Notes: generated by a model not told the origin, from the letters alone. 64,000 bases of DNA from Mycobacterium paraseoulense (GCF_010731655.1 NZ_AP022619.1:3844001-3908000); one strand, 5' to 3'; shown: positions 46,126 to 60,163, counted from the first letter of the stretch. Translations and numbers: made by a program.

Positions 46126-49100
46126 TACTTGCCCACCTCACTCGTCCGGCGGCGCCCCGCCTCGATGTCGTCTAACGCCTCGGTCATGTGTGCACCCACC
46201 TTGGCGATGATCGGCTCGTCGATGGCCTGGATGTGTTCCCCACCGATCGGCACTACCTCGAGGTCGGACACGTACTCGCCCCAGCCACCGTCCGGCTGAC
46301 GAACGGCATACCGCGGCTCGAACATGATCGCGTCGTCATGGTAGCGATCGGCCATGTAGAGGGTGACATGCCCGTCGTACGGCTGGATCTGGGCGGTGTC
46401 GATAGCCCGGTTGTCCAGGTACGACGTGCGCTGGTGCTCGATGATCCCGGCCGGGATCTGCACGCCGCTCTGGCCGACCGCGTCGAGCACGAACCGGATC
46501 TGGCCCTCGTCGTCGAGCTCCTCGAGCTGCTCGTACGGGATCTCCGGGATGGTGACGTTGAACGTCTTCTCGGCGAACCGGGCGTAGCGGTCCCAGCGTT
46601 TGCGGATCTCCTCCTTGGTCTGCGGGACCTCCTCGCCCGCGCGGACCGCGTCGATCAGGCCCACCCAGCGCACGTCCTTACCCAGCCGCTTGAGTCCGAT
46701 CGCGCACGCGTAGGCGAGCACGCCACCCAGCGACCAGCCGGCCAGGATGTAGGGCCCGTCGCCCTGGATCTCGATCAGCTTCGGAAGGTATTGCGCCGCA
46801 CGCTCTTCGATCGAGCCCTCGACCCGCTCGAATCCGTACATCGGGGTGTCCGGCGGCAGCCGGTTGAGCAACGGCTCGTACACGACGGTCGAGCCACCGG
46901 CCGGGTGGAAAACGAACACCGGCACCCGCGATGCTTCCGCGGGTCCCTCGGGCCGCGGCCGCAGGGTGCGGACGAACCCGTCGATCACGCCGGCCTCCAG
47001 GTACTGCCGCACCTTCTCGGCCAGCGCCTCGATGTTCTCCGACGTCAGCACGTCCTCGACCGTGATCGGACCCCCGGCGCGCTCGGAGAGGCGCTGCGCC
47101 ATCTTGGCGGCCTGCTCGTCGTCCAGCTTGGGCAGCGGGTTGAAGATGCCGCCCGGCGACTTGCCGGTGACGATCGCCCACGTGGCGAAGGTGACCCGCT
47201 CGGCGGCGTCGCGCGGCGGCACGTCGGAGTTGAGCGCCGCGGCGACCGCCTGCTGGTTGAGCGCGTCGGCGGCGCCGGTCAGGTTGGGCTGCCGCTGCGC
47301 GGCGCCGTTGCCGTTGGGTCCCGACGGGTCGGTGGGCGGCGGCGGAATCGGGACGTCCGATGCCGGCGGGGCCGGTTGGGTCTCGGGCTCGGCTTGCGGG
47401 TCGGGCGCGGGGGCCGTGACGGTCGAAGGTGTTGCGCCGCTGACCATTTCGGCCTGCATCCGGGCGATCTCCTCGGCCGACTGCGTCTTCTGGTACTCGT
47501 GCAGCTGCTCGACCTCGTCGCGGTGCTCGACCGCGTACTCGATCAGCTTCTCGATGTTGTAGAGGTTGGCGTCACGCACCGCGGCCAGCTGGATCGGCGG
47601 CAGGTCGAAGTCGTATTCGACCCGGTTCTTGATCCGCACCGCCATCAGCGAGTCCAGGCCGAGCTCGATCAGCGGCACCTCCCAGGGCAGATCCTCGGGC
47701 TCGTAACCCATCGCGGCGCCGACGATCAGGCCCAGGCGCTCGGCGACGGTCTCACCCGAGTCCGGCGACCATTTGCCCATGCTGGCCGAGAAGTACCGGT
47801 TGGTCAGGCTGTCGGTCAGGGTTTCGGCTCCGGCCTCGTCGGCGGGTGCCTCCGGCGCTGCCACCGCCCCGCTGGAGGGGGCCGTGATGGCCGCGCCCGC
47901 GCCGACCGCGGCCGGCAGGGCGACGCCCGCTTCCCCGGCCCGGGTCACCAGCGCGTCGTAGACCAGCGTGAAGGACTCGTCGATGCGGGCGTGCACCTGC
48001 ACCGCGGCGCCGCCGGGGTGGCGGGTCAGCGTGGTCACCAGCCGGGCGCCCTCGCCGGGAACCGCGCGCTGCTCGGCGGCCGCCAGCTGGGCGTCCGGAA
48101 GGACCTCGGCCGCAGCGGCCTTCACCAGCGCGGGCAGGTCCGTCAGGCCGCGGGGGTTGTACTCCCACACGTGGCGGCCGTCCGGCAGCGCGACGTGGTT
48201 GCCCGGCATCAGCACCGAGCTGCTGCCGTGCCCGAAGTGCACGTCCAGCCAGTGCTCCTTGCGCTTGAACCGGGTCGGCGGGATGTTCGCATAGTCCTGC
48301 GGTCCGGCGGCGCGGGTGAACAGCGTCCAGATGTTCAGGTCGTGCCCGTAGACGTAGAGCTGCGCCATGGTCGAGACCATCGACTCGACCTCGTCCTGCT
48401 TGCGGGCCAGCGTCGGGATCAGCTGCGCGTCGTGCAACCCGGCGGCGGCCGTGGTCAGGCCAACCTGCATGAGCGCCACCGGGTTCGGTGCCAGCTCCAG
48501 GAAGGTCGTGTGGCCGCTGTCGACCGCGTTGCGAACGCCGTGGGTGAAGTAGACGCTGTGGCGCAGGCCCTTCTTCCAGTAGTCGACGTCGTGGATCGGC
48601 TCGCCGCCGGGCTTGATGTAGGTGCCCTCGTGCACCGTCGAGTAGATCCCGACCGTGGGGCTCATCGGCTTGATGCCCTGCAGTTCCGCGGCGAGCTCAC
48701 CGAGCAGCGGGTCCATCTGCTGGGTGTGGCTGGCGCCCTTGGTCTGGAACTTGCGGGCGAACTTGCCTTCGGATTCCGCGCGGGCGATGATCGCGTCCAC
48801 CTGCTCGGGCGGGCCGCCGATGACGGTCTGGGTGGGGGCGGCGTAGACGCACACCTCCAGGTCGGGGAAGTCGGAGAACACCGTCTTGATCTCGTCGGCG
48901 GAGTATTCCACCAGCGCCATCAGCCGGATGTACTCGCCGAACAGCATCGCCTCGCCCTCGCCCATCAGGTGCGAGCGCGAGCAGATGGTGCGGGTGGCGT
49001 CGCGCAGCGACAGGCCGCCGGCGAAGTAGGCCGACGCCGCCTCGCCCAGCGACTGGCCGACCACCGCGGCGGGCTTGGCGCCGTGGTGCTTGAGCAGCTC

Positions 49101-51473
49101 ACCCAGCGCGATCTGGATCGCGAAGATGGTGACCTGGGTGGTCTCGATGCCGTAGTCCTGCGAGTCGTCGAGGATCAGCTCGAGCACCGAGTAGCCCAGC
49201 TCGTCCTGGATCAGCGCGTCGACCTTCTCGATCCACTCGGCGAAGACCTCGTTGCGCAGGTACAGGCTCTTGCCCATCTTGCGGTGCTGCGCGCCGAAAC
49301 CGGCCAGCACCCACACCGGGCCATTGGTCACCGGTCCGTCGACGCTGAACACGCCCGGCCGCTGCTTGCCCTCGGCGACCGCGCGCAGGCCCTTGATGGC
49401 CTCCTCGTGGTCGTGGGCCAGCACCACCGCGCGGGAGCGGCCGTGGTTGCGCCGCGACAGCGCCCGCCCGATCGATTCCAGCGACGACGCCTGCCCCTCC
49501 GGGCTTTCCATCCAGTCCGCCAGCTCGGCGGCCGCGGCCTTCTTGCGCGAGGTCAAGAACGCCGACACCGCGAGCGGGATCAGGGGCTTGGTGGGCTCCG
49601 CGGCCTCCTGCGCCGCCAGCTCTTCCAGCGCGATCTCCTTGAGCCGCAACGCCTCGTCGGTGACGCCCGGCAGTTCGGGCTCTTCCTCCTCGGGTGCCTC
49701 GGCGTCGGGAATGATGTTGCCGAAGTCGTCGAAGCGCAGCGCGTGGGCTTCCATGGCCGGCGCCTCGGCGGTGGCCGAGGACGCCTTCAGCTCGGGCTCG
49801 GGCTCGGGCTCACGCTCGATCACGTCGCGGGGCAACACCTCGCGCACCACCAGGTGCGCGTTCGCCCCGCCGAAGCCGAAGCTGGACACCCCGGCCAGCG
49901 CGTAGCCGCCGTAGCGCGGCCAGTCGGTGGCCTGGTCGATCAACTTCAGGTGCATCGCGTCGAAGTCGATGTACGGGCTGGGGCCGGCGAAGTTGATCGA
50001 CGGCGGCAGCTTGTCGTGCTGCAGGGCCAGCACCACCTTGGCCATGCTGGCCGCGCCGGCCGCCGACTCCAGGTGGCCCACATTGGTTTTCACCGCACCC
50101 AGCAGCGCCGGGCGGTCGGCCGGGCGGCCCCGGCCGACGACGCGGCCCAGCGCCTCGGCCTCGATCGGGTCACCGAGGACGGTGCCGGTGCCGTGCGCCT
50201 CGATGTAGTCGACGGTGCGCGGGTCGATGCCGGCGTCCTTGTAGGCCCGGCGCAGCACGTCGGCCTGCGCGTCCTGGTTGGGCGCGATCAGTCCGTTGGA
50301 CCGGCCGTCGTGGTTGACCGCGCTGCCCGCGATCACGGCCAGGATCTGGTCGCCGTCGCGGCGGGCGTCGTCGACCCGCTTGAGCACCAGCATGCCGCCG
50401 CCCTCGGAGCGGGTGTAGCCGTCGGCATCTGCGGAGAACGACTTGATCCGACCGTCGGGGGAGAGCACCTGGCCGATCTCGTCGAAACCGAGCGTGACCA
50501 CGGGGGTGATCAGGGCGTTGACACCGCCGGCGACCGCGACGTCGGCTTCGCGGTTGCGCAGCGCCTGGACGGCCTGGTGGATGGCCACCAGCGAGCTCGA
50601 GCAGGCGGTGTCGACGGCGACCGAAGGGCCGCGGAAGTCGTAGAAGTAGGAGACCCGGTTGGCGATGATCGACGTCGCGGTGCCGGTGATCGCATACGGG
50701 TGCGCGACGGTCGGGTCGGACACCGCCAGGAAGCTGTAGTCGTTGTTGGAGACGCCGACGTATACGCCGACGGACCCGCCGCGCAGGCTCGACGCCGGGA
50801 TGCGGGCGTGCTCGAGCGCCTCCCAGGTGAGCTCCAGCGCCATCCGCTGCTGCGGATCGATGTTGTCGGCTTCGGTCTTCGCGACCGCGAAGAACTCGGA
50901 GTCGAAGCCCTTGATGTCCTTCAGGTAGCCGCCGCGGGTGCGGGCCTTGGCGACTCGCTCGGCCAGCCGCGGCTCCTCGAGGAACTCCTCCCAGCGACCC
51001 TCGGGCAGGTCGGTGATGGCGTCGCGGCCCTCCATCAGCGCCTGCCACGTCTCGTCGGGGGTGTTCATGTCGCCGGGCAACCGGGTGGACAGGCCGACGA
51101 TCGCGATGTCGACCCGCTCGGCGGGGCCGTTGCGCGTCCAGTCCGAGACGTCGTCCCCGGTCGTGTCCGCTTCCGGCTCGCCCTCGATGATCCGCGTGGC
51201 CAACGACTCGATGGTCGGGTGCTGGAAGGCCACCGCGACCGACAGGGTGACGCCGGTCATGTCCTCGATGTCGGCCGCCATCGCCACGGCGTCGCGCGAC
51301 GACAGGCCGAGCTCCACCATCGGCACGGACTCGTCGATGTCGTCCGGCGACTTCCCGACCGCCCTGCCCACCCAGTTGCGCAGCCACTCGCGCATCTCGG
51401 GGACCGTCAGGTGGTCGGCCTTGTTGGCGGGGAGATTCTCCTGCTGGTCCTGGGGGTCGTCTAATTCAGCCAT
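46125..51473 (-). CDS. pks13: Polyketide synthase Pks13 (mycolic acid condensase)
   Basis: This 1782-residue type I PKS catalyses the final Claisen-type condensation of two fatty chains into alpha-alkyl beta-ketoester precursors of mycolic acids. Domains in order are: N-terminal ACP (phosphopantetheine Ser59 in [10 protein letters not shown]), ketosynthase ([11 protein letters not shown], Cys near 290), an acidic/Pro-rich linker, acyltransferase ([11 protein letters not shown], Ser near 806), C-terminal ACP ([13 protein letters not shown], Ser near 1274), a Pro-rich linker, and thioesterase ([10 protein letters not shown], Ser near 1581). It is somewhat longer than the M. tuberculosis protein (1733), mainly in linkers. 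The start is 11 bp after the fadD32 stop. Confidence 0.97.
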   Translation of the reverse strand: MAELDDPQDQQENLPANKADHLTVPEMREWLRNWVGRAVGKSPDDIDESVPMVELGLSSRDAVAMAADIEDMTGVTLSVAVAFQHPTIESLATRIIEGEPEADTTGDDVSDWTRNGPAERVDIAIVGLSTRLPGDMNTPDETWQALMEGRDAITDLPEGRWEEFLEEPRLAERVAKARTRGGYLKDIKGFDSEFFAVAKTEADNIDPQQRMALELTWEALEHARIPASSLRGGSVGVYVGVSNNDYSFLAVSDPTVAHPYAITGTATSIIANRVSYFYDFRGPSVAVDTACSSSLVAIHQAVQALRNREADVAVAGGVNALITPVVTLGFDEIGQVLSPDGRIKSFSADADGYTRSEGGGMLVLKRVDDARRDGDQILAVIAGSAVNHDGRSNGLIAPNQDAQADVLRRAYKDAGIDPRTVDYIEAHGTGTVLGDPIEAEALGRVVGRGRPADRPALLGAVKTNVGHLESAAGAASMAKVVLALQHDKLPPSINFAGPSPYIDFDAMHLKLIDQATDWPRYGGYALAGVSSFGFGGANAHLVVREVLPRDVIEREPEPEPELKASSATAEAPAMEAHALRFDDFGNIIPDAEAPEEEEPELPGVTDEALRLKEIALEELAAQEAAEPTKPLIPLAVSAFLTSRKKAAAAELADWMESPEGQASSLESIGRALSRRNHGRSRAVVLAHDHEEAIKGLRAVAEGKQRPGVFSVDGPVTNGPVWVLAGFGAQHRKMGKSLYLRNEVFAEWIEKVDALIQDELGYSVLELILDDSQDYGIETTQVTIFAIQIALGELLKHHGAKPAAVVGQSLGEAASAYFAGGLSLRDATRTICSRSHLMGEGEAMLFGEYIRLMALVEYSADEIKTVFSDFPDLEVCVYAAPTQTVIGGPPEQVDAIIARAESEGKFARKFQTKGASHTQQMDPLLGELAAELQGIKPMSPTVGIYSTVHEGTYIKPGGEPIHDVDYWKKGLRHSVYFTHGVRNAVDSGHTTFLELAPNPVALMQVGLTTAAAGLHDAQLIPTLARKQDEVESMVSTMAQLYVYGHDLNIWTLFTRAAGPQDYANIPPTRFKRKEHWLDVHFGHGSSSVLMPGNHVALPDGRHVWEYNPRGLTDLPALVKAAAAEVLPDAQLAAAEQRAVPGEGARLVTTLTRHPGGAAVQVHARIDESFTLVYDALVTRAGEAGVALPAAVGAGAAITAPSSGAVAAPEAPADEAGAETLTDSLTNRYFSASMGKWSPDSGETVAERLGLIVGAAMGYEPEDLPWEVPLIELGLDSLMAVRIKNRVEYDFDLPPIQLAAVRDANLYNIEKLIEYAVEHRDEVEQLHEYQKTQSAEEIARMQAEMVSGATPSTVTAPAPDPQAEPETQPAPPASDVPIPPPPTDPSGPNGNGAAQRQPNLTGAADALNQQAVAAALNSDVPPRDAAERVTFATWAIVTGKSPGGIFNPLPKLDDEQAAKMAQRLSERAGGPITVEDVLTSENIEALAEKVRQYLEAGVIDGFVRTLRPRPEGPAEASRVPVFVFHPAGGSTVVYEPLLNRLPPDTPMYGFERVEGSIEERAAQYLPKLIEIQGDGPYILAGWSLGGVLAYACAIGLKRLGKDVRWVGLIDAVRAGEEVPQTKEEIRKRWDRYARFAEKTFNVTIPEIPYEQLEELDDEGQIRFVLDAVGQSGVQIPAGIIEHQRTSYLDNRAIDTAQIQPYDGHVTLYMADRYHDDAIMFEPRYAVRQPDGGWGEYVSDLEVVPIGGEHIQAIDEPIIAKVGAHMTEALDDIEAGRRRTSEVGK

Positions 51474-51484
51474 GGTTCCTGGGT

Positions 51485-53383
<1,899 letters not shown>

Positions 53384-53563
53384 TCCGCTCTCCTGTCACA
53401 CCTGTTTTAGGCCGGCGCTACGCCGGCGTGTTGTTCTCTGGTCGGCGACGCCGACGGTTCCATCTCTACGCGGGCCAGTCCTCGCGCGACGCCACCGGCG
53501 CCAGCCTCCTGTCCATCTCAGGCCGGCTCCCACCAGCACCGGGTCCGCAACGACGTCTGATAG

Positions 53564-53581
53564 CTCTTAAATTCCTCTTAA
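53564..53581 (-). promoter_or_regulatory. 7-4-7 direct repeat upstream of fadD32
   Basis: CTCTTAA occurs twice (53564-53570 and 53575-53581) separated by 4 bp. The 11-bp period and 7-4-7 layout match OmpR/PhoB-type regulator boxes such as the PhoP box. It lies in an AT-rich island within the 288-bp gap between fadD32 and the Rv3802c-type gene. A separate short hairpin, GCCGGCG-cta-CGCCGGC, is at 53411-53427 in the fadD32 leader. The rest of the gap shows nothing I can name. Confidence 0.45.
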
Positions 53582-53671
53582 TGTTAAGGGGCGGCCCGCA
53601 GCACACCAAATCACAAGGTACCGCTGATCTGCACCGGCAACCGGCTCCTGACGGCTGTGTCCCGCGGCCGG

Positions 53672-54682
53672 TCATCCATGTTTGGGATGCGGCGCGTTGC
53701 TGATCAACCCTTGGGCCCAGTTCAACGTCCAATCGGTCGCGGCCTGCCCGTCGAGGTTCCAGAACTGTGTCGTCGCGTACAGCGCATGGATGGGCTGTCC
53801 GGCATTGCCGGCCAGGGTGTTGAGCGTGTTGGGCAGGTTGGCCACGCTGAACGCCTCTTCCGGCGCCGCGCAGATGAGGTCACCCGGCGCGCAGATCTCA
53901 TTGGTCTTGCCGTCGAGCGCGCCGAACCCACCGGGCCGCGCGCCCGTCATGGTCAACCCGAGCCCGGACAGCACGGGCACTTCGTGCAGCGTGACCTCGG
54001 CGCCCTGCCCCGGCGGGTTGGGCCCGATGTCTTTGCCCACGCCGGGCTGGCGGCGGCCGTCGGCGATCAACGTCACACCGAGCACCAGGTCGTCGTCGAC
54101 GGGTCCGCGGCCGTTACCGATATCGCTGGCGATGTCACCGGCGATCACCGCGCCCTGGGAGAAGCCCATCAGCACGTAACTGGTCAACGGGCACTTGGCG
54201 TTCATGTCCGTCATCGCCTGGACCGTCGCCCGGGTGCCCTCGGCGCGGCTCTCGTTGTACGACATCTGGGTGTCACCGCTCAGCGGGTTGTGGAACTGCG
54301 CGGTGTAGGGCGTGGTGTACTCCTGCACCCGCGACGCGGGGAACTGCTGGGTCATCGCCGTGGTCACCTTGTGCAGCAACGCGTTGGGGAACTGCATCGG
54401 GTTGAGCGGATCGTCCTGGGGAGCGGACTCCCAGGTGCCGGGGACGTTCACCAGCTGGACGTCGGGACACGACGCGTCTTGGGAAGCCGGCCGCGGTTTG
54501 TGGGGGTGGGTGGTCGTGGGCGGCGAAGGCAGGACGCCGGGCGGCACCGCGCTGGGCGGCGCCTCGCGGCCGCGCAACAAGACGACCACCAGCACGATGA
54601 CCAACAAGACCACCCCCGCCATCGTCAAGGCGGCGGTCCAGGCGAGGGCGCGGTGGCGCTTGCGCCGAGCGTTGGTAGCCAT
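53672..54682 (-). CDS. Cutinase-like envelope lipase/thioesterase (Rv3802c type)
   Basis: This 336-residue protein is anchored by one N-terminal helix ([22 protein letters not shown]) and a Pro-rich linker. The alpha/beta-hydrolase cutinase-like domain has the nucleophile in [11 protein letters not shown] (Ser175), a disulphide-type DASCPDVQ start, and the Asp region ([16 protein letters not shown]). The His is probably in QPIHALYA. The M. tuberculosis homologue is an essential phospholipase A/thioesterase linked to mycolate metabolism. It lies between fbpD and fadD32 on the same strand. A large cytosolic Lys/Arg-rich start (TNARRKRHR) fits inside-positive topology. Confidence 0.92.
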   Translation of the reverse strand: MATNARRKRHRALAWTAALTMAGVVLLVIVLVVVLLRGREAPPSAVPPGVLPSPPTTTHPHKPRPASQDASCPDVQLVNVPGTWESAPQDDPLNPMQFPNALLHKVTTAMTQQFPASRVQEYTTPYTAQFHNPLSGDTQMSYNESRAEGTRATVQAMTDMNAKCPLTSYVLMGFSQGAVIAGDIASDIGNGRGPVDDDLVLGVTLIADGRRQPGVGKDIGPNPPGQGAEVTLHEVPVLSGLGLTMTGARPGGFGALDGKTNEICAPGDLICAAPEEAFSVANLPNTLNTLAGNAGQPIHALYATTQFWNLDGQAATDWTLNWAQGLISNAPHPKHG

Positions 54683-54790
54683 GTTCTCCTGCTGGCAGAG
54701 TCGGTGGGCCGCGGCGAAGCGGTCCTCCCGACCCCCGCCGCACCCCCTACACGGTACCGGCTCCCGCGACCCGACCAGCCCGGCCGCGAC

Positions 54791-54867
54791 CCGCTAGCGA
54801 TTTCGGCGCCGACCCGCTTCGCCCGGCTTTGCCGCCCTCGCGATCGCCGCTAGCGAATGGCGCCGAC
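54791..54867. repeat. Imperfect direct repeat at the fbpD 3' end
   Basis: CCGCTAGCGA followed by GGCGCCGAC occurs at 54791-54813 and again at 54847-54867, 56 bp apart. The second copy includes the fbpD stop codon. It looks like a short duplication of the gene end into the intergenic region. Confidence 0.5.
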
Positions 54868-55761
54868 GATGTCGCCCGACATGGCTCCCAGTTGCCCCGA
54901 CCACGAGCCCCAGCCGTTGTCGCCGCCGCCGGGGAAGTCGAAGTGACCGTTGTGCCCGCCGTTGCTGCGGTACATCTGGTAGAACTCGCGGGAGCTGCCC
55001 ATCGCGGCACCCGCCTGGCCGATCATCGCGGCGTCGTCACCGCCCATATTCGTCGGACTGTAGACCCACACGCGGGTGTTGTTCTGCGCCAGCAGCGCGG
55101 AATGCACCGACGGGTCGTGCCACTTCCAGCGGCCCAGCTGCGGGGCGCCCCACATCCCGTTGCCGTCCACACCGCCGAACTGCTGCAGGCCGGCGAGGAT
55201 CGCGCCGTTGTAGTTGGTGCTCGACGGGTACAGGAACCCCGACAGCGAACCGGCGAAGCCGAAGCGGTCGGGGTGGAAGGCGGCCAGCGCCATCGCGGCG
55301 TAGCCGCCCTGCGAGGCGCCGACGGCGGCGTGGCCACCGGGCGCCAGGCCCTTGTTGGCGGCCAGCCAGTTGGGCAGCTCGCTGGACAGGAAGGTGTCCC
55401 ACTGCTTGCTGCCGTCCTGCTCCCAGTTGGTGTACATGCTCCACGCCCCGCCCGCGGGCGCGACCACCGAGATGCCCTTTCCGCTCAGCGTGTTCATCGC
55501 GTTGCCCGCGGTGACCCAGTTGCTGACGTCGGGGGCGGCATTGAAGGCATCCAGCAGGTAGACCGCGTGCGGACCGCCCGCGAGGAAGGCCACCGGGATG
55601 TCGCGGCCCATCGCCGCCGACGGCACCATGAGGCTCTCGTAACCGGCCGCGCGCGCCTTGCCGGCGGGCCCGCCCGTCACCGTCACGCCGATCAACCCGA
55701 TCGAGAGCGCCGCCACGGAGAACACCCGAAGAAGCGCTGACATACCCCGCACGACCCTCAT
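54850..55761 (-). CDS. fbpD: MPT51/FbpD, antigen-85-like secreted protein
   Basis: This 303-residue protein has a signal peptide ending KARAAG and an alpha/beta-hydrolase fold of the antigen 85 family (SLMVPSAAMGRDIPVAFLA, SSELPNWLAANKGLA). It belongs to the MPT51 branch, considered non-mycolyltransferase and possibly matrix- or carbohydrate-binding. At the nucleophile elbow it reads VGASQGGYAAM, so a Ser is present, but the Glu and second His of the antigen 85 triad are replaced (IGQA region and GDNGWGSW). ATG 55761 has a strong GGAGGG; an upstream ATG at 55773 does not. A CRP-like site lies about 70 bp upstream. Confidence 0.93.
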   Translation of the reverse strand: MRVVRGMSALLRVFSVAALSIGLIGVTVTGGPAGKARAAGYESLMVPSAAMGRDIPVAFLAGGPHAVYLLDAFNAAPDVSNWVTAGNAMNTLSGKGISVVAPAGGAWSMYTNWEQDGSKQWDTFLSSELPNWLAANKGLAPGGHAAVGASQGGYAAMALAAFHPDRFGFAGSLSGFLYPSSTNYNGAILAGLQQFGGVDGNGMWGAPQLGRWKWHDPSVHSALLAQNNTRVWVYSPTNMGGDDAAMIGQAGAAMGSSREFYQMYRSNGGHNGHFDFPGGGDNGWGSWSGQLGAMSGDIVGAIR

Positions 55762-55828
55762 GTCACCCTCCATCGTCTAGTCGCTGTCTGCACACTAGCC
55801 AGCGCCGTAGTTCCCCCGCCCGCGGGGT

Positions 55829-55844
55829 AGTGAAACAAATCACA
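55829..55844 (-). promoter_or_regulatory. CRP-like palindrome upstream of fbpD
   Basis: On the plus strand AGTGA-AACAAA-TCACA matches the CRP half-site pattern with one mismatch in ten. It lies between fbpA (stop at 55908) and fbpD (start 55761), about 70 bp before the fbpD start. Confidence 0.4.
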
Positions 55845-55907
55845 CACCAAAACGACTGGCGGCGGAAACCCCGAGGGGTCCCGCCGCCAGGCGTGGTGTT
55901 TGCGGGC

Positions 55908-57279
<1,372 letters not shown>

Positions 57280-59217
57280 TTACTCGCGGGGCGGCTTCGG
57301 TGCCTCCGGGGGCACCGGCAGCCCGCACCTGGCGAGCTCGTAGCGCGGCACGCGGTCGATCCGATACATGGTGAACTCATAGGAATGCAGCAGGTTGGAC
57401 AGGAATCGGTGCGGGGTCATCGGCGCGCGCACCGAGCTCAGCACCGCCTCGGTCTCCGGACATTTCAGGGCCGCCACCGCCTCCGCCACCCATCGCTCGT
57501 CCAGATAGCCCGGAATGCCCGGATACACCTTCACCCACGGGCCGTCGGCGATCACCCAGTCCGGGAACAGGTTCTTGTCGTGACCGATGCGGCCGTGCGT
57601 CAACCGTTCCGTGTGTTGCGCAAGCGGATTCGCCAATCCGATCTGGTCGATCACCCTGACGTCGAGCCCGACGTTCATGCCCACCATGCCGAGGTTGGTG
57701 AAAAACACTGCGTGCTGGGGCTTTTGGGGCTGCTTGCCGGCGCCGCCCGGCGGCGGCTGGGTCATCGGCACCAGGTCCCATTGGATGTAGTTGCCCGAGG
57801 GCAGCAGTAACGCGCCGTCCGGGGTGTTGTCCAGCGCCGTCAGGATGGCCGCCATCCGCGGATAGCCGAGGTAGTCGGCGGCGGTCAAAGGATGGGCGTG
57901 CCCGGTGGCCTGCGCGTAGAAGCGGCGCTCGTCGACGATCCCGGAATAGGTGACACGGGTGGCGTCGTCGCCCATCCCCGGTGAATTCGCCGCCCACAGC
58001 GACCAGCCGGCCACACCCAGCCAGAGCGCGCCGACCGCCCCGGCCACCCAATAGCCCGTCTCCCGCGAATAGTCCTGGCCGTCCGGGATGGCCACCGGGA
58101 TGACGGCCACCGGGGCCAGCAAACAAAACAGCGGCGCAAGCAGCACCCGCCCGTGCATGAAGTCGCCGCCCTGCCTGATCCAGTAGAGCCCCTGCAGCAG
58201 ACCGCTCACCAGAACGAAGGCGACGGCGGCCGGCGGGCTCTGGACCACCCGGGCCACCCGGCCGTAGTTGGGCGCCAGCGCCGGCCGCAAAAACGAAGGG
58301 CGGCGGCGCGCCGCCAGCAGCAGCACCCCCAGCGGCACGAGGAGCACCACCGGCACCCAGACGGCGTACGGCGCGTCGAAGTTCGCGAGGTAGATCATGC
58401 CCTGCGACCACTTGTCGCCTGCCGCATCCTTGGCCAGCGCGGTGCCGGGCACCAGCAGTCCGTAGTAGCCCATCCGGAAGATCTCGTAGGCGACCGGCAA
58501 CAGCCCACCGGCCACCACGATCAACACCCGTCGGCGCCACGTCCGCGCCGCGACCAACATCATGATCAGCGCCAGCCCGCCCATCAGCGCCAGATCCGGC
58601 CTGACCAACACGCTGAAGCCGGCGACGAACGCCAACGCTCCGACGAACACGCTGCGGTCCGGGCGGTTTCGCACCGGCTGCGCCCAGCAGACCATCATCC
58701 ACCACAGCAGTCCGAGGTAGGCCAGCGTGAGCCCGCTCTCCAGACCAGAGGTGGCGAAGTCGCGCGCGGGGGGCAACGCGACGTAGACCAACGCACCGGC
58801 GGGCAGCATGACCGCCCGGCGGCCCCGCAGGCTGGGCGCATACAACCGGGCCGCCCCCAACATGAGCAGCGCCACGCCCACCACCGAGAGCGTCAGGGCC
58901 AGCGCCAGCGCGACGTACTCCAGGCGCATCGGCCCGCCGACCCAGCTGCCGACGTACATCAGATAGGTCCAGGCCGTGGACGTGTTGGCCTCGACCCGCT
59001 CGCCCTGGTTGAAGACCGGGCCGTTGCCGGCGAGCAGGTTACGCACCGTGCGCAACACGATCAGGCCGTCGTCGGCGATCCAGCGCCGCTGCCACGCGCC
59101 CCAGGCGAACAGGACGCCGACCACCCACACGCTGACCCACAGGCTGACCCGCACCGTCGAGGTGTACGGAAAGACCGGCCAGCCCAACCGCCTGACGACC
59201 GGCCGGCCGCGCATCAT
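57280..59217 (-). CDS. aftB: Terminal beta-(1,2)-arabinofuranosyltransferase AftB
   Basis: This 645-residue GT-C enzyme adds the terminal beta-1,2-linked arabinofuranose, the site for mycolate attachment. About 10 helices are followed by a periplasmic domain. The catalytic first loop has RRWIADDGLIVLRTVRNLL with the Asp-Asp pair. The motif QGERVEANTSTAWTYLMYVG and a C-terminal region (RVTYSGIVDERRFYAQATGH) are characteristic. ATG 59217, 28 bp after the ubiA stop, gives about the family length (M. tuberculosis 627); the exact start is uncertain because the ribosome site is weak. It ends the glf-glfT2-PAP2-ubiA-aftB run. Confidence 0.92.
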   Translation of the reverse strand: MMRGRPVVRRLGWPVFPYTSTVRVSLWVSVWVVGVLFAWGAWQRRWIADDGLIVLRTVRNLLAGNGPVFNQGERVEANTSTAWTYLMYVGSWVGGPMRLEYVALALALTLSVVGVALLMLGAARLYAPSLRGRRAVMLPAGALVYVALPPARDFATSGLESGLTLAYLGLLWWMMVCWAQPVRNRPDRSVFVGALAFVAGFSVLVRPDLALMGGLALIMMLVAARTWRRRVLIVVAGGLLPVAYEIFRMGYYGLLVPGTALAKDAAGDKWSQGMIYLANFDAPYAVWVPVVLLVPLGVLLLAARRRPSFLRPALAPNYGRVARVVQSPPAAVAFVLVSGLLQGLYWIRQGGDFMHGRVLLAPLFCLLAPVAVIPVAIPDGQDYSRETGYWVAGAVGALWLGVAGWSLWAANSPGMGDDATRVTYSGIVDERRFYAQATGHAHPLTAADYLGYPRMAAILTALDNTPDGALLLPSGNYIQWDLVPMTQPPPGGAGKQPQKPQHAVFFTNLGMVGMNVGLDVRVIDQIGLANPLAQHTERLTHGRIGHDKNLFPDWVIADGPWVKVYPGIPGYLDERWVAEAVAALKCPETEAVLSSVRAPMTPHRFLSNLLHSYEFTMYRIDRVPRYELARCGLPVPPEAPKPPRE

Positions 59218-59245
59218 GCGCGCTTTGAGGGCCTGCAGTTCGGAG

Positions 59246-60163
59246 CTAGCCGAAGGCAACGGCGGCTCCAACTGTCGCGATCCACGCCACCGCCAGCAGC
59301 TGCAACACCCGGTCCCGCAACGCGATGTCCTCGGGCTCCCCGGCCAACCCGCCGTCCACGTCGACCGCATAGCGCAGGATGGCGATGGTGAACGGGACCA
59401 TCGAGACCACGAACCAGCCCGCCGCGCCGTGTTCCCGGTCGAAGGCCCACAGCCCGTAGCAGACCACCAGCGCCGTCGCCGACAACGTCCAGACGAACCG
59501 CAGGTAGGTGCTCGTGTAGTTCTCCAGCGCCTTGCGGATCTTGGCCCCGGTGCGCTCGGCCAGCTGCAGCTCGGCGTACCGCTTGCCGGCCACCATGAAC
59601 AGCGACCCGAAGGCCATCACCAGCAGGAACCACTGGGTAAGGCGGATGTCGGTGGCCGCGCCCCCGGCGATGGCGCGCAGCAGATAGGCCGACGACACGA
59701 TGCAGATGTCCATCACCGCTTGGTGTTTGAGGCCATAGCAGTAACCGAGTTGCATCGCGAGGTAGACGGCGATCACCAGCGCCAGATTCGGTGTTATCCA
59801 CCAGCCGATGACCAGCGAGGCGATCCCGAGCACCACCGCCAGCGCGTAGGCCAGCCACTCCGGCACCACGCCCGCGGCGATCGGGCGGAACCTCTTGGTG
59901 GGGTGCTCGCGGTCGGCATCGACGTCGCGCGCGTCGTTGACCAGGTAGATCGACGACGCGGCGAGACAGAACACCACGAACGCGCCCACCGCCGGGTAGG
60001 CCTTGTCCAGCACGTCGCGGTAGTGGTAGTGCAAGGGGCCGCCCAGGGCGGCCAGCGGCGCGGCCAGCACCAGGACGTTCTTCACCCACTGCCGCGGGCG
60101 GATCGCCTTGACCACCCCGACCACCACGTTGCCCGAGGGCCCCGTCACCACGTCCTCACTCAT
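59246..60163 (-). CDS. ubiA: Decaprenyl-phosphate phosphoribosyltransferase UbiA (DPPR synthase)
   Basis: This 305-residue UbiA-superfamily membrane prenyltransferase has nine hydrophobic segments. It condenses PRPP with decaprenyl phosphate, the first committed step to DPA. The Mg-binding motif is NDARDVDADREHPTKRFRPI, and the second motif lies near LGYCYGLKHQAVMDI. Mutations in the M. tuberculosis gene raise ethambutol resistance; none can be judged here. The start overlaps the PAP2 gene by 8 bp. Confidence 0.94.
   Translation of the reverse strand: MSEDVVTGPSGNVVVGVVKAIRPRQWVKNVLVLAAPLAALGGPLHYHYRDVLDKAYPAVGAFVVFCLAASSIYLVNDARDVDADREHPTKRFRPIAAGVVPEWLAYALAVVLGIASLVIGWWITPNLALVIAVYLAMQLGYCYGLKHQAVMDICIVSSAYLLRAIAGGAATDIRLTQWFLLVMAFGSLFMVAGKRYAELQLAERTGAKIRKALENYTSTYLRFVWTLSATALVVCYGLWAFDREHGAAGWFVVSMVPFTIAILRYAVDVDGGLAGEPEDIALRDRVLQLLAVAWIATVGAAVAFG

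Noticed and set aside
46188..51464. 1758-codon open frame antisense to pks13
   Set aside because: It mirrors the pks13 codon phase in very GC-rich DNA, has Arg/Gly/His/Val-biased composition and no recognisable domain; pks13 on the other strand has every expected PKS motif.
53411..53427. Hairpin GCCGGCG-cta-CGCCGGC as terminator
   Set aside because: It lies in the fadD32 leader 28 bp before the start codon and has no U-tract; a terminator there would block the operon. It may be a leader structure, but there is not enough to call it.
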